Below are positions 46,150 to 54,534 of a stretch of DNA of 64,000 nucleotides, in pieces. Every line of letters starts with the position of its first letter. The first letter of the stretch is position 1. This DNA is from an uncultured Clostridia bacterium (lineage in GTDB: Bacteria > Bacillota > Clostridia > Lachnospirales > Anaerotignaceae): assembly GCA_944379995.1 (NCBI GenBank), contig CALWGF010000001.1, forward strand, positions 186,001 through 250,000. The letters are read 5' to 3'. The position numbers and the translations under genes were made by a program. Below the pieces are notes generated by a model. That model had not been told where the DNA came from. It did no database searches and saw only the letters and a list, made by a program, of their open reading frames with translations.

Positions 46150-46737
46150 ATGGACTGTTCAAAAACAGGAGAACTTATTTTAAAATTTAGAAAACAAAAA
46201 TCTATGACACAAAAAGATGTGGCAGAAAGACTTAATATTAGCCCTAAAACTGTGTCAAAATGGGAAAGGGGAACAGGTTGCCCTGATGTGTCTATTTTAA
46301 ACAGTCTTTGTGATGTTTTGGGTGTAAATATAAAAGATATACTTAAAGGTGAAATTGATATAAATGAAAGTGAGAATGGTAATATGAAAAAAACAGAATT
46401 TTATGTTTGCAGTGAATGTGGAAATATTATAAGTGCAACAAATACAGCAGATATATATTGTTGTGGTAAAAAACTTGAAAAACTTCAAAGTGTTAAGGCT
46501 GATGATAGCGACCATAATTTTATAGTTGAGTATACAGATGGTGAATATTATGTTACTATGAACCACCCTATGGAAAAAGGACATTATATAAAATTTGTTG
46601 TATATATAACATCAGATAAAATGCAATTTATAAAACTTTATCCAGAACAAGAAATACATTTGAGATTTAAAAAACAAGGTCACGGATTTTTCTATATTTA
46701 TTGCAGTAATCACGGATTTTTCCGCAAATATATATAA
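46150..46737 (+). CDS. XRE helix-turn-helix fused to desulfoferrodoxin
   Basis: A 195-residue fusion. Residues 1-60 are an XRE HTH (MTQKDVAERLNISPKTVSKWERG). Residues 80-195 are a full desulfoferrodoxin. The rubredoxin-like iron site has four Cys (C87, C90, C104, C105). The superoxide-reductase site has H122, H139 (in HPM), H145 (in HYI), C185 and H188 (in CSNHG). All nine ligands match the known enzyme in order and nearly in spacing. It may be a superoxide-responsive regulator, a superoxide reductase with a targeting HTH, or both. ATG 46150 follows AAGAGGTGA; an upstream GTG at 46141 overlaps it. Confidence 0.88.
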   Translation: MDCSKTGELILKFRKQKSMTQKDVAERLNISPKTVSKWERGTGCPDVSILNSLCDVLGVNIKDILKGEIDINESENGNMKKTEFYVCSECGNIISATNTADIYCCGKKLEKLQSVKADDSDHNFIVEYTDGEYYVTMNHPMEKGHYIKFVVYITSDKMQFIKLYPEQEIHLRFKKQGHGFFYIYCSNHGFFRKYI

Positions 46738-46796
46738 TTTATATTGCAACAACCATAATTATAAGTATAAAATACTTATTAAAAGGTGGTGTAAAT

Positions 46797-47135
46797 ATGA
46801 AAGATGATAAAATGACATTTAAAATTGCTATAAGACTTTTTAAAGGCGAAAAAGCTTTTGGTCCGGGTATTGCAGAACTACTTGAAAATATAGAAAAAGA
46901 TGGCTCACTTCACAAAGCGTCAAAGTCTATGAATATTGCATATAGTAAGGCTTGGAAAATATTAAAAGACTCCGAAAATGCATTAGGTTTCCAACTTGTA
47001 GAAGGGAAACGTGGAGGTGTATCCGGTGGTGGTTCTAAATTGTCTAAAAATGGTTATGAAATTCTTAAAAAGTATAGAGAATTTGAACAAAGAATTTTTG
47101 AGGAAAGTGAAAGGATTTTTACTGATATTTTTTAA
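46797..47135 (+). CDS. ModE-like winged-HTH regulator
   Basis: A 112-residue protein with the ModE N-terminal domain only: IAELLENIEKDGSLHKASKSMNIAYSKAWKIL, then a GKRGGVSGGGSKLSKNGYEIL wing. The molybdate-binding TOBE domains of full ModE are absent, a common form in Clostridia. It precedes a purine permease and the molybdenum hydroxylase genes, so control of molybdoenzyme or molybdate-uptake genes is likely. No modABC genes are in the window. Confidence 0.85.
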   Translation: MKDDKMTFKIAIRLFKGEKAFGPGIAELLENIEKDGSLHKASKSMNIAYSKAWKILKDSENALGFQLVEGKRGGVSGGGSKLSKNGYEILKKYREFEQRIFEESERIFTDIF

Positions 47136-47208
47136 TTTTTGTGTATACAAATTTCGACAAATAAGATATACTTCATATTGTCAAAAAAATATGGAGGGAA
47201 TTTGAATT

Positions 47209-48618
47209 ATGGAAAACAAAAATTCAGCAGGAAGTCCTTATGAGTTTTATGGAAAAATGTCTTTAAAAAGAGCTATTCCTTTAGGACTTCAACACGTACT
47301 TGCAATGTTTGTAGGTAACCTTACACCTATACTTATTATCACAGGTGCTTGTGGTATTGGTGCAGGCAGTGATTTTGCCGATTTACAGGTAACTCTTTTA
47401 CAAAATGCTATGCTTGTTGCGGGTATTGTTACTCTTGTTCAGCTTTATGCTATTGGACCTGTTGGTGGTAAAGTGCCTATTATAATGGGTACAAGTTCAG
47501 GTTTTATTGGAGTATTTAATAGTGTTGCTAATGTAATGGGCGGAGGTATTCTTGCTTATGCTGCTATTATGGGTGCTTCAATAATTGGTGGTATTTTTGA
47601 AGGTGTTTTAGGATTTTGTCTTAAACCTTTAAGAAGATTTTTCCCACCGGTTGTAACTGGTACTGTTGTTCTTTCAATTGGTCTTTCTCTTATTGCCGTT
47701 GGTGTAAACTCTTTCGGTGGTGGTGGAAGCACAGTTGCCGATTTTGGTTCTTTAGAAAATCTTTTCCTTGGTACACTTGTACTTATTGTAATCGTTGCTT
47801 TTAAACACGGTTCAAAAGGTTTTACAAGCTCATCTTCTATTCTTATAGGAATTATAGTAGGATATATTGCAGCTTTTATAATGTCACTTACACTTGATAC
47901 AACAGGTGTTACTGCTGATGGTACAGAATATGTTAAGGCTTGGGTTTTAAACTGGGATAAGGTAAAGGAAGCTAGCTGGTTTGCTGTTCCAGAAATTATG
48001 CCTATTAAACCAACATTCGACCTTAGAGCAATTCTTCCTGTACTTATAATGTTTATTGTTACTGCTGTTGAAACAGTTGGAGATATTTCCGGTGTTATGG
48101 AAGGCGGTATGGGTAGAGAAGCAAGTGATACTGAACTTTCAGGTGGTATTATATGTGACGGTCTTGGTTCAAGTTTTGCTGCTATTTTTGGTGTTCTTCC
48201 AAATACATCATTTAGTCAAAATGTTGGTCTTGTTACAATGACTAAAATTGTAAACCGTTTTGCTCTTGCAACAGGTGCTATATTCCTTGTTCTTTGCGGT
48301 CTTTTCCCTAAACTTGCTGCTCTTATTTCAATTATGCCACAGAGCGTTCTTGGTGGTGCAGCTGTTATGATGTTCTCATCTATTGTTGTAAGTGGTATTC
48401 AGCTTATAACAAAATATCCTATGAAGGGTAGAAATATTACAATAGTTTCTGTTGCTCTTGGACTTGGATATGGTCTTGGTGCAAACAGTGGTGTTCTTTC
48501 TCATATGCCACAGGCTGTTCAGCTTATATTTGGTGGTTCTGGTATTGTTCCTGCTGCTATTGTGGCTATTATTCTTAATATAATTATTCCTAAAGATGAG
48601 GAAGAAACTGCTAAATGA
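47209..48618 (+). CDS. NCS2-family xanthine/uracil permease
   Basis: A 469-residue membrane transporter with about 12-14 helices. It starts with the family signature LKRAIPLGLQHVLAMFVGNLTPILII. The NCS2 motif near VETVGDISGVMEG and the QNVGLVTMTKI segment are present. Position between a ModE-like regulator and a molybdenum hydroxylase points to purines (xanthine, hypoxanthine or uric acid) rather than uracil, but this is inferred from context. GGAGGG precedes the ATG. Confidence 0.92.
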   Translation: MENKNSAGSPYEFYGKMSLKRAIPLGLQHVLAMFVGNLTPILIITGACGIGAGSDFADLQVTLLQNAMLVAGIVTLVQLYAIGPVGGKVPIIMGTSSGFIGVFNSVANVMGGGILAYAAIMGASIIGGIFEGVLGFCLKPLRRFFPPVVTGTVVLSIGLSLIAVGVNSFGGGGSTVADFGSLENLFLGTLVLIVIVAFKHGSKGFTSSSSILIGIIVGYIAAFIMSLTLDTTGVTADGTEYVKAWVLNWDKVKEASWFAVPEIMPIKPTFDLRAILPVLIMFIVTAVETVGDISGVMEGGMGREASDTELSGGIICDGLGSSFAAIFGVLPNTSFSQNVGLVTMTKIVNRFALATGAIFLVLCGLFPKLAALISIMPQSVLGGAAVMMFSSIVVSGIQLITKYPMKGRNITIVSVALGLGYGLGANSGVLSHMPQAVQLIFGGSGIVPAAIVAIILNIIIPKDEEETAK

Positions 48619-49130
48619 TAAATATTGTTGTTACAGGCAAAAGACAAAGTGGTAAATCTACTCTTATAAAAAGAGTTATTGAAAAATATAATTTCTCAGT
48701 AGGTGGATATGTTACTTTACCTGTATATAATAATAATGTAATAAGTGGTTATAAAATGGTTTCTGTACCTTCAAATGGTATTGAAAAAACCATTATTGAT
48801 ATTAAAATGGACGGAGAGGTTATTCCTTATCCGTCTGTTTTTTTGGACTTTGGTGTAAATTGTATTGAGAATGGATTAAATGGCGATTATGATTTTTTAT
48901 TACTTGATGAAATAGGGCGAATTGAAAAAAATGTATTTCAATTTACTAATAAAATAAAATATGCTCTTGATAGTAATAAAAATGTTTTTGCTGTACTTAA
49001 AAAAGAGGACATACATTTTATTAATGAAATTAAAAAACGTAATGACATATATTTATGGGATATTGATATAATAGACAGGGAAAAGGCTTTTATGGAAATT
49101 TGTAATTTGATAGAAAATTTAGAGGTTTAA
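48615..49130 (+). CDS. P-loop NTPase of the THEP1-like family
   Basis: A 171-residue protein with Walker A GKRQSGKST (residues 8-16) and Walker B FLLLDEIGRIE (about 94-104). It resembles the nucleoside-triphosphatase family (THEP1/NTPase_1) that often sits in molybdenum-hydroxylase loci of Clostridia, where the role is unknown but maturation is suspected. The ATG overlaps the permease stop (ATGA), so the two are co-translated. A terminator begins within its last codons. Confidence 0.8.
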   Translation: MINIVVTGKRQSGKSTLIKRVIEKYNFSVGGYVTLPVYNNNVISGYKMVSVPSNGIEKTIIDIKMDGEVIPYPSVFLDFGVNCIENGLNGDYDFLLLDEIGRIEKNVFQFTNKIKYALDSNKNVFAVLKKEDIHFINEIKKRNDIYLWDIDIIDREKAFMEICNLIENLEV

Positions 49131-49146
49131 AAACCTCTTTTTTTTA
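49120..49146 (+). terminator. intrinsic terminator after the NTPase gene
   Basis: AGAGGTTT and AACCTCT pair across the stop codon and are followed by a long T-run; the hairpin includes the end of the gene. Confidence 0.85.
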
Positions 49147-49236
49147 TGTAGAAATATATTGCAATAAATTAAAAAAACTATTACAATTAATCGGAATGTC
49201 TTTTTTTAGTAAAGTATATATTTAATTGATAAATAA

Positions 49237-49245
49237 TGTTATAAT
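49237..49245 (+). promoter_or_regulatory. extended -10 promoter for the molybdenum hydroxylase genes
   Basis: TGTTATAAT at 49237-49245 is an extended -10, about 60 bases before the first subunit gene. No good -35 is seen, as expected for an extended -10 promoter. Confidence 0.5.
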
Positions 49246-49304
49246 ACTATTAAAGATATGTTAATTTATTTCCAAAAACAGAGTAGTTTAATGGAGGGAA
49301 AAAA

Positions 49305-50093
49305 GTGCTTACTATTAATGAGTATGTAAAAGTAAAAAGCCTTGAAGAAGCCTATGAGCTTAATCAGAAAAAAACAAATAGAATTATTGGAGGTATGCTT
49401 TGGCTCAAAATGAGTACATTAAGAGTACAAACTGCCATTGATATGTCTGGTCTTTCTCTTGATAATATCGAAGAAACAGACGAAGAATTTAAAATAGGTG
49501 CTATGACTACTTTAAGACAGCTTGAAACAAATGAAAGTCTTAATAATTATACAAATGGTGCTATTAGAGAAAGTGTTCGTCATATTGTAGGGGTACAGTT
49601 TAGAAATAGTGCTACTATTGGCGGAAGTATATATGGTAGATATGGTTTCTCTGATGTTTTAACAATGTTTTTAGCATTGGATAGCTATGTTGAACTTTAT
49701 AAAGGTGGTATTGTGCCTCTTTCTGAATTTGCTAAAATGAAAGCCGATAGAGATATTATTGTAAATATTATTGTTAAAAAGAAACCTTTAAAATGCGTTT
49801 ATATGTCAGAAAGAATTTCAAAAACAGATTTTCCTGTTTTAGCAGTATGTGTTTCTGAATGTGACGGTAAATTTATTGCATCTGTTGGTGCTAGACCTGC
49901 AAGAGCAGAAGCTATTACAGATTGTGAAGGTATACTTTCTAATGGTATTAATGCTGAAAGTGCTGAAAAATTTGGAAAATATGTAACTGAAAAACTTAAT
50001 TTCAATTCAAATATGAGAGGCTCTGCCGAGTATAGAGAACATCTTTCAAAAGTTCTTGTTAAAAGAGCTGTTATGGCTTTGGGAGGTAAATAA
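49305..50093 (+). CDS. molybdenum hydroxylase FAD-binding subunit
   Basis: A 262-residue medium subunit of xanthine-dehydrogenase type (CoxM/XdhB-like). The second FAD motif ATIGGSI is clear; the first, usually AGGTDL, is IGGMLWLK. It passes electrons from the Fe-S centres to FAD and on to an acceptor. The start is GTG 49305 after GGAGGG. Order FAD - Fe-S - Mo subunit is typical of Clostridia purine hydroxylases. Substrate cannot be read from this subunit. Confidence 0.9.
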   Translation: MLTINEYVKVKSLEEAYELNQKKTNRIIGGMLWLKMSTLRVQTAIDMSGLSLDNIEETDEEFKIGAMTTLRQLETNESLNNYTNGAIRESVRHIVGVQFRNSATIGGSIYGRYGFSDVLTMFLALDSYVELYKGGIVPLSEFAKMKADRDIIVNIIVKKKPLKCVYMSERISKTDFPVLAVCVSECDGKFIASVGARPARAEAITDCEGILSNGINAESAEKFGKYVTEKLNFNSNMRGSAEYREHLSKVLVKRAVMALGGK

Positions 50094-50095
50094 TA

Positions 50096-50554
50096 ATGAA
50101 TATACAGGTTAAAATTAACGGAAAAAATGTAAAATCTGAAATAGATGCTGATTTACTTCTTATAGATTATTTAAGAGATAATGGCTGTCTTAGTGTTAAA
50201 AGAGGTTGTGAAACTTCAAACTGTGGTCTTTGTACTGTATTAATGAACGGAAAACCTGTACTTTCTTGTTCTGTACTTGCTGCTCGTGCTGACGGTAGCG
50301 AAATTTATACTCTTGAAGGACTTCAAAAAGAAGCTGAAGAATTTGGTACATTCGTTGCAAATCAAGGTGCGGAACAATGTGGTTTCTGTAACCCTGGTTT
50401 TATAATGAATGTTATTGCTATGCTTCGTGAAAATGAAAATCCTACTGATGATGAAATAAAAGAATATCTTGCAGGAAATCTTTGCAGATGTTCAGGATAT
50501 GAGGGACAGTTTAGAGCAATTAAAAACTTCCTTGCACAAAGGGGGGCTAAATAA
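50096..50554 (+). CDS. molybdenum hydroxylase [2Fe-2S] subunit
   Basis: A 152-residue protein with the two iron-sulfur sites of the family. The plant-ferredoxin-like site is GCETSNCGLC plus a later Cys (about C38, C43, C46, C58), and the helical site is CGFC...CRCSGY (about C97, C100, C132, C134). It carries electrons between the molybdenum and FAD subunits. It starts after the FAD gene with no gap beyond the stop, and its stop overlaps the next ATG. Confidence 0.95.
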   Translation: MNIQVKINGKNVKSEIDADLLLIDYLRDNGCLSVKRGCETSNCGLCTVLMNGKPVLSCSVLAARADGSEIYTLEGLQKEAEEFGTFVANQGAEQCGFCNPGFIMNVIAMLRENENPTDDEIKEYLAGNLCRCSGYEGQFRAIKNFLAQRGAK

Positions 50555-52836
50555 TGGATACAAAATTTGTAAATAAACCTATTATGAAAAAAGATGCTAT
50601 GGCTCTTGTTATGGGAAAACCTGTGTATCTTGATGATGTTGCACCTAAAGATTGCCTTATTGTAAAGGTTTTAAGAAGTCCTCACGCTAACGCTATTGTT
50701 GAGGAAGTAAAAAAAGACGTTGCCCTTAAAGTGCCTAACATAGAATGTATTTATACTTGGGAAGATGTGCCACAAAATCGTTTTACTATGGCAGGACAAA
50801 CATATCCTGAACCTAGTCCATATGATAGACTTATACTTGATAAACACGTTAGATATGTTGGTGACCCTGTTGCTATTGTTGCTGGTAGTGATGAAAAAAG
50901 CGTTGATAAGGCTCTTAAAATGATAAAAGTTAAATATAAAGTGTTAGAGCCAATACTTGATTTTAGAAAATCAAAAGATAATGACATTCTTGTTCACCCA
51001 GAAGAAAGTTGGAAATCACTTTGTCCTGTTGGTGCTGATAATAAAAGAAATCTTTGTGCAAGTGAAACTTGTGGAAATGGTGATGTTGAAAAAGTGCTTT
51101 CAGAATGTGACATAGTTCTTGAAAGAACATATCATACAAAGGCAAATCAACAAGCTATGATGGAAACTTTCAGAACATATTGCTATATTGACACATATGG
51201 CAGACTTAATGTTTTAAGTTCAACACAGATTGTTTTCCACGCAAGAAGAATTTTATCAACTGCTCTTGGTATTCCAAAATCAAAAATAAGAGTAACAAAA
51301 CCTCGTATTGGCGGTGGTTTTGGTGCAAAACAAACTCTTGTTGCTGAAATTTTCCCTGCTTTTGTAACTTGGAAAACAGGTAAGCCTTCAAAAATGATAT
51401 TTACAAGAGAAGAAAGTCAAATTGCTTCTACTCCTCGTCACGAAATGGAAGTAACTGTTCGTGTTGGTGCTACAAAAGAGGGTATTATAAAAGCTGTTGA
51501 CCTTTACACACTTTCAAATACAGGTGCTTATGGTGAACACGGTCCTACAACAGTAGGTCTTTCTGGTCATAAGTCAATACCTCTTTATGGTAAAGTTGAA
51601 GCATTTAAGTTTGCTTATGATGTTGTATATTCAAATGTTATGTCTGCCGGTGCATACAGAGGCTATGGTGCAACACAAGGTATATTTGCTCTTGAGTCTG
51701 CTGTAAATGAGCTTTCTGCAAAACTTGGTATTGACCCTGTAAAAATTCGTGAGATGAATATGGTAAGAGAAGGTGACACAATGCCTGCTTACTATAATGA
51801 AACAACAAACAGTTGTGCTTTAGATAGATGTCTTGAAAAAGCTAAAAATATGATTAACTGGAATGAAAAATATCCATATAAAGATATGGGAAATGGTAAA
51901 GTTAGAAGCGTTGGTGTGGCTATGGCTATGCAAGGCTCAGGTATTTCAAATGTTGACGTTGGTAGTGCTACAATAAAAGTTGATGACGATGGTCTTTATA
52001 CACTTCTTATAGGTTCTGCCGATATGGGTACTGGTTGTGATACTATACTTGCACAGATTGCTGCCGAAAGCCTTGAATGTGATATTGATAATATTACTGT
52101 TCTTGCTGCTGATACTGACTCATCTCCTTATGATTCTGGTTCTTATGCATCAAGTACAACATATGTTACAGGTAAAGCCGTATGTAATGCTTGTGAAAAA
52201 CTTATTGATATTATGAAAGAGGAAGGAGCAAAAGCTCTTGGTCTTTCTGTTGATGAAGTAGACTTTGACGGAAAGAGAGTTTTTGGAAAAGATAAAGAAA
52301 TATCAACTGCTGAGCTTGCTGTTAAATCACAATGTGGTACAAAAACAGCCCTTGAGGTTACTGTAAGCCATAGTTCTCCTATATCTCCACCACCTTTTAT
52401 GGTTGGTATGGTTGAAATCGAGCTTGACAAAGAAACAGGTCATATTGATATTATTGATTATGTTGCTGTTGTTGACTGTGGAACACCTATAAATACAAAT
52501 CTTGCTAGAGTACAGGTTGAAGGTGGTCTTGGTCAGGGTATTGGTATGGCTCTTTTTGAAGATGTTCAATACAGCGAAAAAGGAAGAATGTATAATAACT
52601 CATTTATGCAGTATAAATTGCCTGCAAGAAATGATGTAGGTACATTAAGAGTTGAATTTGAAAATAGCTATGAACAAACTGGTCCATATGGTGCTAAGTC
52701 AATAGGTGAAATTGTTATTAATACACCTTCTCCGGCTCTTGCTCACGCTGTTTATAATGCAACAGGTGTTTATATACACGAACTCCCTATAACTCCAGAA
52801 AAAATAGTTATGGGTATGATTAAAAATGAAAATTAA
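50554..52836 (+). CDS. molybdenum hydroxylase Mo-cofactor subunit, probable purine hydroxylase
   Basis: A 760-residue large subunit. The a/b hammerhead domain (to about residue 130) is followed by the molybdopterin-binding domains: GGGFGAKQ, AYRGYGATQG, GSADMGTG and, near the C-terminus, GAKSIGEIVINTPSPALAHAV, which holds the catalytic Glu. With the two preceding subunits it hydroxylates a purine or aldehyde; the neighbouring purine permease favours xanthine or hypoxanthine. The sequence is full length with no in-frame stop. The mocA-like gene overlaps its end by 11 bases. Confidence 0.94.
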   Translation: MDTKFVNKPIMKKDAMALVMGKPVYLDDVAPKDCLIVKVLRSPHANAIVEEVKKDVALKVPNIECIYTWEDVPQNRFTMAGQTYPEPSPYDRLILDKHVRYVGDPVAIVAGSDEKSVDKALKMIKVKYKVLEPILDFRKSKDNDILVHPEESWKSLCPVGADNKRNLCASETCGNGDVEKVLSECDIVLERTYHTKANQQAMMETFRTYCYIDTYGRLNVLSSTQIVFHARRILSTALGIPKSKIRVTKPRIGGGFGAKQTLVAEIFPAFVTWKTGKPSKMIFTREESQIASTPRHEMEVTVRVGATKEGIIKAVDLYTLSNTGAYGEHGPTTVGLSGHKSIPLYGKVEAFKFAYDVVYSNVMSAGAYRGYGATQGIFALESAVNELSAKLGIDPVKIREMNMVREGDTMPAYYNETTNSCALDRCLEKAKNMINWNEKYPYKDMGNGKVRSVGVAMAMQGSGISNVDVGSATIKVDDDGLYTLLIGSADMGTGCDTILAQIAAESLECDIDNITVLAADTDSSPYDSGSYASSTTYVTGKAVCNACEKLIDIMKEEGAKALGLSVDEVDFDGKRVFGKDKEISTAELAVKSQCGTKTALEVTVSHSSPISPPPFMVGMVEIELDKETGHIDIIDYVAVVDCGTPINTNLARVQVEGGLGQGIGMALFEDVQYSEKGRMYNNSFMQYKLPARNDVGTLRVEFENSYEQTGPYGAKSIGEIVINTPSPALAHAVYNATGVYIHELPITPEKIVMGMIKNEN

Positions 52837-53413
52837 TATTATACTTATGGCAGGGGGTAACAGTATTCGTTTTGGAGAAAATAAACTTCTTTATGAATAT
52901 AATGGTAAACCTCTCTATAAAATAGCACTTGAAAATATAATTAATGGTTTTTTAAAATGCCCTTATGATTGGAATGTTATAGTTGTTACACAATATGAAG
53001 AAATAAAAAACTATATTGATACAATATATAAAAATACAAATATATATTCTGTATTAAGTCCACAAAGCTGTTATGGTGTTTCTTATACTGTTAAAGCTGG
53101 TATACTTTCAAAATATTGTAATGGTGAATGGTATATGTTTGCTGTGTGTGACCAACCTTTTATGAAAAGTGAAACATATTTAAGGCTTTTTTTGGAAACT
53201 TTAAATTCTAAAAAGGGTATAGGTACTTTAATATATAATAATCGTGAGGGAAACCCTATTGTATTTAATAGTGTGTATAAAAATGAACTTCTTTCTCTTG
53301 AAGGTGATAGGGGAGGAAGAAATGTATTGAAAAAGCATAGAGATGATGTTTATTATTGTGAAGTGTATTGCGAAAGAGAACTTTATGATATAGATACAAA
53401 AGATTTTTTATAA
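52826..53413 (+). CDS. MocA-like molybdenum cofactor nucleotidyltransferase
   Basis: A 195-residue NTP-transferase-fold protein with MAGGNSIRFGENKLLYEYNGKPLY at the N-terminus, VCDQPF (metal/NTP site) and GNPIVF. MocA adds CMP to the molybdopterin cofactor of hydroxylases, which would fit the preceding enzyme. The first loop lacks the Ser/Thr-rich LAAGxSxRMG form of MocA in part, so related nucleotidyltransferases of selenium-dependent hydroxylase loci are an alternative. Translation is coupled to the large subunit. Confidence 0.85.
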   Translation: MKINIILMAGGNSIRFGENKLLYEYNGKPLYKIALENIINGFLKCPYDWNVIVVTQYEEIKNYIDTIYKNTNIYSVLSPQSCYGVSYTVKAGILSKYCNGEWYMFAVCDQPFMKSETYLRLFLETLNSKKGIGTLIYNNREGNPIVFNSVYKNELLSLEGDRGGRNVLKKHRDDVYYCEVYCERELYDIDTKDFL

Positions 53414-53424
53414 ACAAATAAAAC

Positions 53425-53461
53425 AAAACCGAAAAGATATTTTGTCTTTTCGGTTTTTTTA
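53425..53461 (+). terminator. intrinsic terminator after the molybdenum hydroxylase genes
   Basis: AAAACCGAAAAGA (53425-53437) pairs with TCTTTTCGGTTTT (53445-53457), followed by a T-run. Confidence 0.9.
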
Positions 53462-53463
53462 TT

Positions 53464-53804
53464 TTATATTTTATTTGATGTTTTCATAAATTCTTCTATT
53501 ATTTTAACAGAACCATTTATTCCTAAAATGCTACTGTCTATACAAATATCATAGTGCATTGATAAGCCCCAAGTACCACCTGTATATTTTTTATAATGTC
53601 TACTACGTGATTTATCTGTTTTTTCCATTGTTTCAAGAAATATATTGTAAATTGTCCTAATGTTGGTTTAAAACTAAGGCTTAATGTATAGGGTATACTT
53701 GATATTGGTGATGTTCAAAGATTTGCTTTTGTTACAAAACTTACTCCTAATGAATTTATTAAAAGTCATATTAAAAACGCTATATATCTTTTTAACTTAT
53801 TCAT
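53464..53804 (-). pseudogene. decayed YczE-like membrane / cytidylate-kinase-like gene
   Basis: On the minus strand an ATG at 53804-53802, preceded by AAGGAG and overlapping the end of marR, opens a frame matching YczE/DUF6198 membrane proteins (SLGVSFVTKANL, then TSPISSIPYTLSL). It is broken by TGA at codons 13 and 30; related proteins have Gly at both places. After about codon 55 (near 53642) the sequence jumps to another frame that encodes the last 50 or so residues of a cytidylate-kinase-like protein (TDKSRSRHYKKYTGG, YDICIDSSILGINGSV) and stops at 53464-53466. About 300 codons seem deleted. The intact form would be a membrane-kinase fusion controlled by the adjacent MarR. Confidence 0.75.
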
Positions 53805-54234
53805 TTTTTGAATACTCCTTTGTGATGATATTATTATTGATTTTTTTAAGTGTAGTCATAAAACTTAATAAGTCCTCTTGTGAAATATCTTTGAATGCTT
53901 CTTTTTCAGCTTTTTTAAATATTTCCTGTACTTTTTTTGCTGTTTCAAATCCTTTTTCGGTTAGTGAAACATAGTTTGTTTTTTTATTTCCGTTGCGATA
54001 TTCACGTATTAAAAGATTTGAATTTTCCATACGTTGTATTATTCCTGTTATTGTTGCAGGTTCAATAAAAAAAGCCCTTGAAAGCTCTCTTTGTTCACAA
54101 CCATTATTGTTATATAGATAATCAAGTATTTTGCCTTGTCCTGGTAAAAGTCCAAGTTTTGTGGTTTCTGCCACTATTTTTTTATGGAATATTGTTTCAG
54201 TCAATAATAAAAGATTATGAAATGAATTATCCAT
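53797..54234 (-). CDS. MarR-family transcriptional regulator
   Basis: A 145-residue winged-HTH protein. The DNA-binding part is NNGCEQRELSRAFFIEPATITGIIQRMENSNLLIREYRNGNKKTNYVSLTEKG (split here), with the D-x-R-type wing changed to RNGNKK. It probably represses itself and its downstream gene, which is now a pseudogene, by binding the palindrome in its own promoter. The ligand is unknown. Confidence 0.93.
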   Translation of the reverse strand: MDNSFHNLLLLTETIFHKKIVAETTKLGLLPGQGKILDYLYNNNGCEQRELSRAFFIEPATITGIIQRMENSNLLIREYRNGNKKTNYVSLTEKGFETAKKVQEIFKKAEKEAFKDISQEDLLSFMTTLKKINNNIITKEYSKNE

Positions 54235-54260
54235 AAATTATTACATCTCCTTTTTAAAAT

Positions 54261-54300
54261 ATATTTAGCTTCCTAATCAAATGATTAGCTTCCTAAATAT
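54261..54300 (-). promoter_or_regulatory. 40-bp palindromic operator upstream of marR
   Basis: ATATTTAG (54261-54268) and CTAAATAT (54293-54300) flank an inner perfect inverted repeat CTAATCA-AA-TGATTAG (54273-54288). Only the two CTTC blocks break the full symmetry. It lies 27-66 bases before the marR start. TAG-N-CTA type palindromes are usual MarR sites. Confidence 0.7.
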
Positions 54301-54326
54301 TTTATGACTGTTATAATATTTTGTCA

Positions 54327-54361
54327 ATAAAAAAAGCAGTATGTTTTTTAAAACATACTGC
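54327..54361 (-). terminator. intrinsic terminator of the feo operon
   Basis: GCAGTATGTTTT (54336-54347) and AAAACATACTGC (54350-54361) pair; on the minus strand the hairpin is followed by TTTTTTTATTG. It follows the last gene of the feo unit. Confidence 0.88.
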
Positions 54362-54368
54362 ATATATA

Positions 54369-54530
54369 TTATTTATCATCATTATGGGTTTGACAAGAAG
54401 GGCAGGAGTGGCAAGAACTACAACCACAGCCACAACCGCTTTTTCCTTGTGCTTTCATTTTTTTATATGCCATTAATGAAAGAGTAACAATTATAACTAA
54501 TATAAGTATTACAATTATATCACCAATCAT
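54369..54530 (-). CDS. FeoB-associated Cys-rich membrane protein
   Basis: A 53-residue protein with one membrane helix (about 4-22), a basic loop (KKMKAQGK) and a Cys-rich tail with pattern CGCGCSSCHSCPSC (seven Cys, about 33-46). Such small proteins ('FeoB-associated Cys-rich', p12-type) commonly end feo operons and may bind iron or tune FeoB. It overlaps no neighbour; a GGAG site lies before the ATG at 54530. Confidence 0.85.
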   Translation of the reverse strand: MIGDIIVILILVIIVTLSLMAYKKMKAQGKSGCGCGCSSCHSCPSCQTHNDDK

Positions 54531-54534
54531 ATTA

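Noticed and set aside
50554-52836. Selenocysteine or frameshift in the molybdenum subunit
   Set aside because: The frame is uninterrupted over 760 codons and has the family motifs; no in-frame UGA is present.
53715-53768. UGA read as glycine or selenocysteine in the YczE-like remnant
   Set aside because: UGA is used as a normal stop at many genes here (for example 1789-1791 and 14570-14572), and the downstream kinase part is out of frame; decay explains it more simply.
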